From Phanerodontia chrysosporium (lineage: Eukaryota; Basidiomycota; Agaricomycetes; Polyporales; Phanerochaetaceae): a stretch of DNA of 64,000 bases. The notes below the pieces were generated by a model. It worked only from the letters and a program-made list of their open reading frames with translations, was not told where the DNA came from and made no database searches. Shown in pieces: positions 1-9,465 of this stretch. Positions within the stretch are counted from its first letter, which is position 1. Every line of letters starts with the position of its first letter. Position numbers and translations under genes: made by a program. The stretch is from contig MJGA01000041.1 in assembly GCA_001910725.1 (NCBI GenBank), forward strand, positions 1 through 64,000, in the 5' to 3' direction.

Positions 1-904
1 TCTCATCATAGGTTCTTCATTCTCCTCCTCACTCTCTTTCGCCTTGCGCCCTTGCCTTTTTTCTTCAACGATTGTTCAGCCCGCCACTGCTGGCTCGTCA
101 CGTGTGCTCGTAGATACACTCCAGCGGCCACCCTCCTCGTACCGTCCAAGGAACGGGCATCTCTCCATCACCTATATCGTACATCAGCACCTCGCTATAT
201 TTCTATCTTTGCCTTCCAATTCAGCCTACTCAGCACTCACTTTGTTCCGCAGTGACTCGTATTCTGCTGCAGACCGATCACCCCAACGCCTCTCCACAGG
301 GATGAACCGTGGATACTCCTCCCTCGCCACCTTCTGCACATTCAACAACAATATTTCAATTAGCTTTTCAATCGACCCTCCAAGTTCCTTCACCAACGCA
401 CGATCAGTTCCCTCCTCTCTCCGCCGTCATTCCTTCAATCGAAGTGAGCCCGCGGAACTTCGATGTCGACTTTGGAACCGGAATCATCGTGGTCCGTGAA
501 AGAGAAGGGGGGGGAGGCGAACGGAGAGCATCCTGTCGCCTACCATCCACAGTAACAGTACAATAAAGAAAGAGCGCCAAGCATGTACAATCTAATCTTG
601 GGCCCTGTCCACTCATATGAATTTCTCACATAACACTCCATTTATCACACGCCAGGAAGACGCGACAGCGGAACACGCACGGTTTGATTGCTTCACGGAT
701 TGACAGATTCTGACCGTCCCATCTCATTCTGCGCATCCTGACCCTCCTCTCGTTTAAACAAGGCCCAATTTTGTTATTTAGCATTCATGCAGACAGCCCG
801 CCCTTCTGGTGTCAGCCGACCGGGGAAGCCGCAACTTCCATCCATTCCCTCCATTGAATTCAATTAATAAACTCTTCAATTCAATTAATAAACTCTTCAA
901 TAGC
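1..904. other. no recognisable gene; unique-looking left edge
   Basis: I find no convincing coding region. The open frames here are short and have no recognisable domain or plausible exon chain. A 23-bp sequence beginning TTCAATTAATAAAC is duplicated head to tail at about 857-902, immediately before the inverted cassette begins. The left part is pyrimidine-rich. It could be the untranslated end of a gene outside the window. Confidence 0.5.
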
Positions 905-1081
905 GGTTTTTTACTGGTACCTCAGCGCCTCGGTCACCCTCCAGGCTTTGACTTTTATTTTTTGCGAAGTAAAAGGGGGTATCCTCGACACATTTCAGTC
1001 TATGTCGAATTACGTAAGCGGAAAATACAAATTATTTATGCTACAAAGATGAGATCGACCGTATGAAACGTGACTGAGTCT

Positions 1082-1318
1082 CCGATGGCTGCTCGAGCAG
1101 CGATCTGAAACGGTCCAGTCATGGCAGGTAACACTGCGTAGATTCAGTGTTACCGTCCGATCACTGCTCGAACAGCAATCGGGTGGCGACAGCTGACGAG
1201 ATTGGTAGGACCACCCGATTGCTGTTCGAGCAGCGATCGGGAAGCACCGACAATCGAAGGCAGCAAAGGGAGCGAGTATACCCATGAGCCCCGATCGCTG
1301 CTCGAGGAGCGATCGGAG
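1082..1318. repeat. type I palindrome array, copy 1
   Basis: Four near-perfect palindromes have half-site CGATCGCTGCTC followed by its reverse complement and centred on CTCGAG. They are spaced about 65-75 bp apart. The spacers also contain inverted pairs, such as GGTAACACTG with CAGTGTTACC, and GGGTGG with CCACCC. This array is the reverse-oriented counterpart of the one at 4,437-4,673. Confidence 0.85.
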
Positions 1319-1866
1319 TGAGGGCTTCATTGCACAGAAGGCACTTCGATCACACCCCATAGCAGGCAAAGTGACAACAAATTGTCATACGCAAGCGACA
1401 ACAGTCTGCATATGATGACATGCTGATTTTCAAGTCACCAGTCCCTCAATCATGTAACCACAAACAGAGATCGTGAATAAATGTCAGAAGTGTTTATGCC
1501 TCGAATAAATCGCCCTCGGTTCAGGATAGATGTTGGGTTCAGAATGGGTTAGGGGTTCAGAGGGTTCAAAGAGGAGTTGACGAAAAGGCATTTGTGCCAC
1601 GACCAATTTTACAGATGTTTGTGTCGGTCACATAGTAGAGATCATACTATCTGGGATGTCAGAAATTGTATACGTCTGCCACAAACATATTTAAAAACAA
1701 AAACAAATGCAAAGGCGGGAATGTCCATTCCACCGCCATCAGCTGGTCAATCTATTTGCAAACAGGTGCATACAACATGTGATCAAATTCTTATCAGTAG
1801 CGATCTCGCGCAAGGGCAGTGCTGAGCGACTTGAAAGACAACCACCACCACCACCCCCTCATCATA

Positions 1867-2534
1867 ATGTCCACAAACGCTCCATCTCGTGCCGTGACCG
1901 AAGAGGTCGACGATGGCGAGCGAGCCTCATCTCATGTAAGTAAGGTTTTCGCTGAACTGAAGAGGGTACTGATGAAGAGTTTGGCAGGATCGACGTGGGA
2001 GGATGCTCCGCGAGGTAGAATACGCGGTTGAGCGATATTGGGACTTCGATGGTTTGTCTGGGGAGAAGTACCACGAACGAGATCGGGACAACTTCGAGGG
2101 GGATTTCGCAGAGTACGCTCGGCAAAACGATGATGCCCGGGACGTCAAGAGGGCCAGGTTCGTGCGCATACTCACCAGCGCGCGGTCGATTGCTGGCCAG
2201 ATCCTGAGGATGAACCTCGATATCAACGGAATGACTTCCGGCGACCCGGCATGGACCGCCCTCCGCGATTTTGCGGTGAGTTGATGGACGATCATGATGC
2301 ATAGTGCGACAGCGAGCTCACTGTTGAACCCAGCCGGAGTGTATCCAGAAATACGGAGAGACTGCGTGGGAAATTGCCATGCGTCACCTCGTGTGGAGTC
2401 ATGGTCTGCGGATGCTTTTGATGTTCAACGGCGAGTTCAAGTATGAGTGGTCCGGTGACTACGCGCTCCCGTTTGAGGACTCAATCCACCAGGAGCTCTC
2501 TCAGATCGAAAGGTGCATCTGCGTCTATGAATAA
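1867..2534 (+). CDS. unknown subtelomeric-family protein, copy A
   Basis: Three exons: 1867-1935, 1988-2275 and 2334-2534, joined by 52- and 58-bp GT-AG introns (GTAAGT...CAG and GTGAGT...CAG), all in phase 0. They give about 185 residues. I do not recognise a family. The protein starts with an acidic segment (TEEVDDGE), then a charged helical region with DNFEGDFAEYARQNDDA and RILTSARSIAGQILRMNLDI, and ends in a Trp/His-rich part with MRHLVWSHGLRML. No signal peptide or membrane segment is visible. Three paralogues (B, C, D) lie in this window with the same exon plan, which supports a real, recently expanded gene. The start is the ATG shared with copy C, just after a (CCA)n tract in the leader. 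Copy C (34,136-34,803) is nearly identical, B and D more divergent. Function unknown; linked to palindrome arrays on both sides. Confidence 0.75.
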
Positions 2535-2896
2535 CTCATTGCTATGTGCGTTATCTGCTGTACAAATCGGTTTCAAATGTATCCAGTCTATCCCGAGGAA
2601 GAGAAATAATTTGTGTGATTTATGGTGGGCTTTGAGATAAGGTCACATTCGTATAAACTGCTTGTATTCTAACATCGACGATGAAAGGCGACTTGTTGTC
2701 TTCCAGCAGTCACATTTGCATACTACTGACACTGATTCACCATCTCTGTTTGTTGTTACATAACTGAGGCACCCGTAACTTGAAACCTAGCATGTCGTAA
2801 TATGAAGACTGTTGTGGCTTGCGTGTGATAAGTGGTTGTTACTGTGCCTGCTATGGGGAGCGATCAAAGTGCCTTCTGCACAATGAATGCCTCTCT

Positions 2897-3133
2897 CCGA
2901 TCGCTGCTCGAGCAGCGATCGGGGCCCATGGGTATGCTGCCTCTCTCCAATGCCCTCAATTGTTGGTGGTTCCCCGACCGCTGCTCGAACAGTGATCGGG
3001 TGACCTTACCAACCTCATTATCTGTTGTCACCCGATCGCTGCTCGATCAGCAATCGGATGGCCACACTGGTTCTATTCGTTGTCACCTCTCATCAGTGTA
3101 CGCTGTCCGATCGCTGCTCGAGCAGCCATCGGA
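2897..3133. repeat. type I palindrome array, copy 2
   Basis: Four palindromes of the CGATCGCTGCTC half-site family lie between the 3' ends of genes A and B. Flanking sequence (about 2,740-2,895) matches the flank of array 3 (about 4,280-4,435) in direct orientation, so this is a second copy of the same module. The central positions differ between units (CTCGAG, CTCGAA, CTCGAT). Confidence 0.85.
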
Positions 3134-3238
3134 GATTCAGTCGCTTTTCATCTGTTTGATCTCATTGTTGCAGCATACATAACTGACCCCGAGTTGTAGA
3201 GTTTCACGACCAAACATGCCAATAACGAGGGATACTAG

Positions 3239-3894
3239 TTACAAGTAGCAACATTTCTCGCGCTGCGCGAGCTCCTGATGCAATGTGAACTCAAAGTCGA
3301 AACTCTCGGACATAGTAAAAATGAAATCGCGCTGAAAGGTCCTAAGCCAGTGCAGACCATGACTCCGCACGAGGTGATACATCGCAATGTTCCAGGGACT
3401 CGGTCCGAAATGCTCCCGACAATACGTCTGGATTCGATAGTAAGCTCGCTTTCACACTATGCATCAATGTCGTTCACGAACTCACCCCGGTGTCACGGAT
3501 CGTCGTCCAGGCCTCGTCACCCCGCGACATGTCGTTGATATTCAGGTTCATCCTCAGGATCATTCCAGCAATCGCCCGCGCGCTGTGGAGTATGCGCACG
3601 AACCTGGCCTTCTTGACGTCCTCAGCGTCATCGTTCTGCCGTGCGTACTCTGCGAAATCTCCCTCGAAGTTGTCCCAATTTCGATCGCGGTACCACGGCC
3701 CAGACAAACCCTCGAACTTCCAATGCTCCTCAAACACGTATTGTCGGTTGCGCACTGGGCTCCCATCTCCGTTCTGCCAAACTCTTCATCAGTACCATCT
3801 TCACCTCGGCGAAAACCTTACTTACGCCAGATGAGGCATGCTTCCCATCCTCGACCTCTTCGGGAACGGCACGCGAATCGGTAGTGCTGGACAT
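3239..3894 (-). CDS. unknown subtelomeric-family protein, copy B
   Basis: Convergent with copy A and built the same way. Exon 1 starts at the ATG at 3894 and ends in GGC before GTAAGT. The second exon carries FEEHWKFEGLSGPWYRDRN and then the shared block DNFEGDFAEYARQNDDA. The last exon ends in a Cys-Cys-Tyr-Leu tail with stop at 3239-3241. The product is about 185 residues. Its middle block is plainly homologous to copy A, but the N- and C-terminal parts have diverged, so A/C and B/D form two sub-families. Copy D at 35,541-36,196 is nearly identical. No domain recognised. Confidence 0.75.
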
Positions 3895-4436
3895 TACGAG
3901 GGTGGATGGTGGTGGTGGTCTTTCAAGTCGCTCAGCATTGCCCTTGCGCGAGATCGCTAGTGATAAGAATTTGATCACATGTTGTATGCACCTGTTTGCA
4001 GATAGATCGACCAGCTGATGGCGGTGGAATGGACATTCCCGCCTTTGCATTTGTTTTTTTAAATATGTTTGTGGCAGACATGCGCAATTTCTGACATCCC
4101 AGATAGTATGATCTCTACTATGTGACCGACACAAACATTTGTAAAATTGGTCGTGGCACAAATGCCTTTTCGTCAACTCCTCTTTGAACCCTCTGAACCT
4201 CTAACCCATTCTGAACCCAACATCTATCCTGAACTGAGGGCGATTTATTCGAGGCATAAACACTTCTGACATTTATTCACGATCTCTGTTTGTGGTTACA
4301 TGATTCAGGGACTGGTAACTTGAAAACCAGCATGTCATGGTATGCAGACTGTTGTGGCTTGCATATGACAAGTTGTTGTCACTTTGCCTGCTATGGTGTG
4401 TGATCGAAGTGCCTTCTGTGCAATGAAGCCCTCACT

Positions 4437-4673
4437 CCGATCGCTCCTCGAGCAGCGATCGGGGCTCATGGGTATACTCGCTCCCTTTGCTGCCTTCAAT
4501 TGTCGGTGCTTCCCGATCGCTGCTCGAACAGCAATCGGGTGGTCCTACCAATCTCATCAGCTGTCGCCACCCGATCGCTGTTCGAGCAGTGATCGGACGG
4601 TAACACTGGTTTTACGCAGTGTTACCTCCCATGACTGGACCGTTTCCGATCGCTGCTCGAGCAGCCATCGGAG
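4437..4673. repeat. type I palindrome array, copy 3
   Basis: Four palindromes of the CGATCGCTGCTC half-site family. Between units 3 and 4 the hairpin GGTAACACTG...CAGTGTTACC is conserved with array 1. The array lies upstream of gene B and is the mirror image of array 1, which lies upstream of gene A. Confidence 0.85.
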
Positions 4674-4865
4674 ATTCAGTCATTTTTTATAAGTTTGATC
4701 TCATGCTTGCAGCATACATAACCGATCCCGATTCATGGATTTCCACGTTCCATAATTTCACACAGGTTGAAATGTGTCGGGGATACCCCTCGTTATTTCG
4801 CAAAAATAAAAGTCAAAGCCTGGAGGGTGACCTAAGCCCTAAGGTACCAGTAAAAAACCAGTATA

Positions 4866-5700
4866 ATGGGAACGAAGGCTTGGTGAGCCAATCGTACGGG
4901 ATGAAGTCTTTGTGCTTAAATCCCACTTCAATCCCGCTTGGTCTGCGTTCAACGTCCACAGCTTGTCTGAAGTCGTCGTTGAATCCTGGTTGTCCAGCCT
5001 GAGTAAGCTCGACGGAGCTAATCAATCTCAGGACCGTACGTGGCATGCCGCGGAGAGCACTGATGGGTCCGAGCTGAAGATCTTTCGGCAGACGACTCTC
5101 GGTCAGTTCCAAGGCGGGCAGAGCAGTCTATATCCCGGTGAGAGTCGCCCTGAAGGGGTGACCGGCCGAGTGGGCGTAGCCAATGTTGCGAAACCCCGTG
5201 TGACCTACGATCCCAGGGATGTCATGGACGTTGACGAGCTTGTAGCTCTCAGCGAACCCAGCTTCTCGGCACACGACCTCAGTGTTGTGTGGACTGACAA
5301 CGCGTTACGAGTACCTAAATCCCTACGAATACGATACGCAATGGCCGAGCCTCGGTTAGATGCGGATCCGCAGGTAAATCCTGCCCTTCATGTACCTTTG
5401 GGAGTGGAGGACCAGGTCGGTGACCTCGAACCCGCCTCAGATGCGGAGTCGGTTGCTAGCGGAGATGACGGCACAACGAATAGTAAGCCCTATCGTATTT
5501 GTACGGCGAAGAAGGACTCGGGAATCGTCCAGGAGGATCTGGATATACGGTCCGTTGGATTCCACGACCGCGCCTGGCTTGTCTCCCGAAAGAAAATTCG
5601 CAATCTCGGGGACATAGTCAATAGCTGGAAAAAGGACATCATTCAAGCAGCATTGAACAGTGACTCTGTTCAACACATGCACGTGGACGAATGGCAGTAA
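4866..5700 (+). pseudogene. Penelope-like element ORF, 3' fragment only
   Basis: From the TGGGAACGAAGG at about 4,867 this segment is almost base-for-base the same as 40,265-41,098, the C-terminal part of the complete element's ORF, including the stop (TAA at 5698-5700). The reverse-transcriptase motifs are absent because everything 5' of this point is replaced by the inverted cassette. The frame remains open for about 277 codons. A 5' truncation is what incomplete reverse transcription or a later subtelomeric breakpoint would leave. It is not expected to make an active product. Confidence 0.85.
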
Positions 5701-6244
5701 TGCGATTCGATAACTGCTGGCCGTAATGGTCAGAGGATATTTACTTAGCGGCATACACTTTGGTTCAAACCCAAAACCCCTAACCTAAGCCCTAAGCCTA
5801 AATATTCATTAGCGTCTCCCTCACAGGCCTAAACCCCCTGAAGCGGAGTTGTACCCGTTGAACGGTACAGCCAGCAGTTATAGAGTATTTTGTTGTACAG
5901 CGTCATTATTTAATGGATGCAGTGAGCGCCCGCCTTCGTGGCGTGGGCGCTTCGGTGATCGCCGTGATGGCCGCGCACGTGTCCCACGTGTTCGTCTCGT
6001 GACTGCTAATAGCGTTTGTGATCATGTGATCTTCGACCCAGGGCTGCGGTTAACTCTGGATTCGATGCGCATGTTAATAACCGGCCCGAATCCGGGTCGG
6101 CTCCGAACTGACTCCGCTAGGTTCGGGAGACTTTCGCCGGGGTGGCTGCGTGCCGGACTTCGTCCGGGCACTTTGTGGCGTTGATCCGATCAGATCGAGA
6201 TCTCGAGACTTCGAAAGGTGACTTTTCGGTAGCCCGCTGCTCGC
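5701..6244. other. 3' untranslated region of truncated PLE with CCCTAA-like stretch
   Basis: No gene. It corresponds to 41,099-41,644 downstream of the complete PLE ORF. At about 5,775-5,805 there are several CCCTAA-like hexamers (AACCCCTAACC, GCCCTAAGCC) resembling the fungal telomere repeat TTAGGG on the other strand. The same run is present in the second copy at about 41,172-41,203, so it belongs to the element or its duplicated flank. Confidence 0.6.
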
Positions 6245-6588
6245 TGGGGTGTTGTTGGCCCCTTCCGCATGACCTGTACATTCAAAACCTTCATACTTCC
6301 GCCGAGAAAGAGTCCCTTAAGGGGATTTGTTGCTCCCGACCTCGGGGAGACGTTTCTCCGCGCCAATCGCATTACAGCCGACGAGCGACATTTCGCCTCT
6401 CGTCGGCCCGCCAGTCCCTTCGGGCCTGGCGGTTGCAAGGGGTATATATCCCAGTAGGAAACCGCTGATGAGTCTTCACGACGAAAGCTCAGCGCGACAC
6501 AACAGTGTCGGCTGCCTTCGGTTTTCCTGTGAAGCATTCCGCGCTCGCCGCTCGCTACGCTCGCGTCTCGCGCCCCCCAAACCCTTTC
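6245..6588 (+). repeat. PLE pseudo-LTR, copy 1 (3' end of truncated element)
   Basis: This about 310-340-bp segment is repeated at 36,953-37,271 and 41,645-41,985, so it is the pseudo-LTR of the Penelope-like element. It contains strong hairpins (GACGAG...CTCGTC; GGGTATATATCCC), the hammerhead ribozyme core, and ends GCGCCCCCCAAACCCT. All three copies agree up to CCCCCCAAACCCT and then diverge, which defines the element's 3' terminus. Confidence 0.85.
6452..6530 (+). ncRNA. hammerhead ribozyme (PLE-encoded), copy 1
   Basis: The invariant core CTGATGA (6465-6471) is followed by a 3-bp stem II (GTC, loop TTCAC, GAC) and the second core GAAA (6483-6486). Stem I forms between AGGAAACCG before the core and CGGTTTTCCT at 6519-6528. 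Stem III is longer than the minimal form and ends in a GACAC/GTGTC hairpin. The predicted cleavage triplet is CUU just before CGG; my alignment of stem III leaves an internal loop, so the exact cleavage base is uncertain. Hammerhead motifs in Penelope-like pseudo-LTRs are an established observation and fit this location. Confidence 0.75.
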
Positions 6589-8430
6589 GTTTTTTTTTTT
6601 TTTTTTTTGTTTCTCCTTTTATTTACTTATTTATTATTTTGTTTTTCACTTTATTTTATTTTATTTTTTCTCTTTTTTCTTCTTTTTTTTTTCCTTCCCT
6701 CTATTCACTACCAATCTCAATAACTATATCACTTCAGCTATTTACTAACATAACCTCATTTCAACACATCTCCATAACTTACCCTCACTTCCATTCACCA
6801 TATAAACAACTCATCATTACCTTCACCCCACCTTCTCATCAACCTCTACAACTCTCCTTCTCAACCTTTACCTCCATCACAGCATCCAAACAAAGAACAT
6901 ACTTCATCTCATTTTCACACATTACAATAAATCAAAATATTTCTCACATTCTAAAACTTGTTATTCACCTCTCTGTCACTAAGCTACACCTCAAACACAC
7001 CACAAACTGAGCACAAATCGACAGCTCAACAAAACAGCATCCCAGACCATATCACACAGTAACAAATAACCTATCCAGCCATTCATATTCACCAAGATAT
7101 CGACATAACGGACAGCAACAAACAGTGCTACCCTTATATACTACTGTACTGTAGGGCACGCTATACAATTACCTCAGCCAATGGCCAGTCCTCACCATAA
7201 CAAGCAACATCACTGCAACCTGACGCTACACTGCGCAACAGAGCTGTACTGCGCCGTGTTATGACTTTGTGTCAGCTGACTGTGTCCCTAGGCTATGTCA
7301 GGCCGGGGTTGCATCAGCAGAGTGACAGCTTCGTTTATCTCAGCAAGGGCTGTTATTATAAATGACAGTGCTATCTCTGGCAATCCAAGAACCAGTTGTG
7401 ACCAGATTAGTGATCTTGACAGCATCAGAGGCACACCATCTGAGTAGTCAGACACTAACTGTCGGCAGCTAGGACTTTCAACAATCGGAAAACTCCTCCC
7501 TCAATGAATTAAACCACAAAAATAGTCAAAACATAATGCAAAAAAATAGGTCTACACTGTCATGTTCGTTGTTTGTATGTTCAAATATGTATAGCTAATA
7601 TAAAAATGTGTTGCTGACTGCAAAAGTATCACACAGATATGGTCAGATTTGACAAATCCAATGACAGACTATCACAATCCAAACCTGTTTGCCATCAGAT
7701 AAGAATGAAATGTGACTCAGATAGCCATGATCAAGCAGAGCTTCATTTTGAAATAAGTATCCAAGTGTAGAAATATACAGTAAAGTGACCATGTTCAGAT
7801 TAAGAGTATAATAAGTCCCAACTATATGTCAAGGTGCATGGTAGAGATAGGGCCGGAGAACAGAGAATGGATCAGAGAAAGCAAAGGTCGGGAGTCAGAT
7901 GACAGTTGGCTTCAGTCTTAGAGGGCTGCACCCTCGGCGGTCTGCGTTGCCTGGATTTTAAAGTCAGAGATACGGAGAAGTGGCGGTGTCCAGTTCTATA
8001 CAGGGTTGCGAGAAGGGTTTATGCAGAGTCGAGAAGGTACAGGGGAAACCTAAGTAGATATCTGAACTGAAGATACAAGTGCTAACACGGGAGCTTATAT
8101 ACTACTGAGTCTGGAATTCACGTGGATGACCGGAAATGCACACAATATATCATACTTTCAATCTGGGAATTGTCTCAGGAACAAAGGGATAAAGGTTTGT
8201 GAGATGATAAAGGCATGTGGTCAATAAAAGTTCATAGCGACCACCAGGGTTTGCAACTCCGAGTGTTCGTGTTACTCCGTAACTTCCCTTGAACTCTGGC
8301 ATTTTTCATGAGCAGAGTTGGCTCAGAGATTCAGCGCCATGACAGCAGTTTATAATTTATGGTTTCATTCTTGAATAATCATTTAATTTTAACTGCAAAT
8401 GCCCATGGCAAAATCACGAAAAATAATAGT
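6589..8430. other. gene-poor, AT/pyrimidine-rich decayed repeat DNA
   Basis: No gene is supported. 6,588-6,720 is almost pure T with interspersed C, followed by a C/T/A-rich stretch to about 7,070 whose long open frame reflects a lack of G and not coding. 7,120-7,550 resembles 42,215-42,660 (shared CTACCCTTATATACTAC, GGGCA/CACGCTATAC and similar blocks) but is much richer in A and T, as if many C:G pairs had become T:A. 7,560-8,430 has no recognisable structure. Confidence 0.55.
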
Positions 8431-9320
8431 AATTGCCGTGAATGTTGTCGAACAGTGGTGGCAATTTGTGCCAATTTCAGCGATTTTATTTGGATGAGAT
8501 ATCATTATTAGTTAATGTAAAAAGTGACTCAGTTCGCCGCAAGTGTCTTGAAACAGTTGTGGCTGACCCATATCAATATGACCCTTTATCTGTGTCAGTC
8601 CACTGCATATGTCACAGAACACCTGCAGCTGACCCATGTCAATATGGGTTCATCATCGTAAAAAATTAGTTTCTGAAAAAGTGGTAAAACACTGTACTTG
8701 CAGTTTATAATTTAGGATTTCATTCTTGAATAACTATTTAATCCTGACTGCAAATGCCCATGGAAAAATCGCGAAAAATGGTAGGCATCGCCGCGAATGT
8801 CACGAAACAATCGCGGCGATTTATGCCAATTTGTGCAATTTTATTTGGATGAGATATGATTATTATTTAATTTAAACAATTACTCAGGCCACCGAAGTGC
8901 ATATGAAGAAATCGCAGAAAATGGTAGGTATCGCCGCGGATGTCACGAAACACTCGCGGCGATGCACCCCTATTTTTGCGATTTTATTTGGATGCGATAT
9001 GATCATTATTTAATTTAATATTGGGTCAGGCTGCTGCAAACGACCATGAGAAAATCGCGAAAAATGGTAGGCATCGCCGCGAGTGTCACGAAACACTCGC
9101 GCCGATACACCCCCATTTTTGCGATTTTATTTGGATGCGATATGATTATTATTTAATTTAATATTGGGTCTGGCTGCTGCAAATGCCCATGGAAAAATCG
9201 CGAAAAATGGTAGGCATCGCCGCGAGTGTCACGAAACAATCGCGGCTGACCCATGTGTATATGGGACCATGACCATTCACGTCAGTTCGCCGCGAGTGTG
9301 TCAAAACATTCGCGGCGCAT
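8430..9320. repeat. tandem repeats of about 140 bp with type II palindrome cores
   Basis: Units of about 140-150 bp at roughly 8,750, 8,890, 9,040 and 9,180 share CCATGGAAAAATCGCGAAAAATGGTAGG-type sequence, a degenerate palindrome core (GCCGCGAGTG followed by CACTCGCG or CAATCGCGGC) and an AT-rich tail ATTTTATTTGGATG. The first units (about 8,530-8,650) are more decayed and resemble the longer spacers of the array at 36,536-36,706 (CCATGTCAATATGG). Not coding. Confidence 0.75.
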
Positions 9321-9334
9321 AGGCTGTCTCAGCA

Positions 9335-9465
9335 CCACTTCAGATACTTCACCTTCAACCCTAGTTAAACCCACCTTAACCCTCTAATAACCATGAACCC
9401 GTACTTAGCCCCATCCTGAACCCAACATGTACCCTAAACCGACAGCAAGAATCTAGGCATAATGC
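9335..9465. repeat. degenerate AACCCT-like subtelomeric block, copy 1
   Basis: A run of imperfect AACCCT/ACCCTAA hexamers ending CAGCAAGAATCTAGGCATAATG. The same sequence occurs at about 36,830-36,955, where it abuts the complete PLE instead of a gene. On this strand the C-rich orientation is that expected if the chromosome end lies to the left. Confidence 0.7.

Larger units (their letters stand above)
905..4861. repeat. large modular inverted repeat (subtelomeric cassette pair)
   Basis: The left end, GGTTTTTTACTGGTACC at about 905, is the reverse complement of the right end at about 4,844-4,861. Similarity continues inward through palindrome arrays 1 and 3, a degenerate GGGTTCAG/GGGTTAGG stretch (1,525-1,570 versus 4,180-4,240), a shared 5' flank and the coding sequence of two related genes facing each other. 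The middle array (2,897-3,133) and its flank are a direct copy of the right-hand array, so the structure is modular and not one perfect foldback. I see no target-site duplication. The right end abuts a truncated Penelope-like element at 4,866. It may be a subtelomeric segmental duplication or a non-autonomous foldback element. Confidence 0.75.

Noticed and set aside
905..4861. classical DNA transposon
   Set aside because: Ends are inverted, but no transposase is encoded, no target duplication is visible and the interior is modular, so a subtelomeric duplication explains it as well.
6327..7010. 227-codon plus-strand frame in the pyrimidine-rich tract
   Set aside because: It is open because the DNA has almost no G; the product is Phe/Ser/Thr/Ile-rich with no domain, and its first part reads through the PLE pseudo-LTR.
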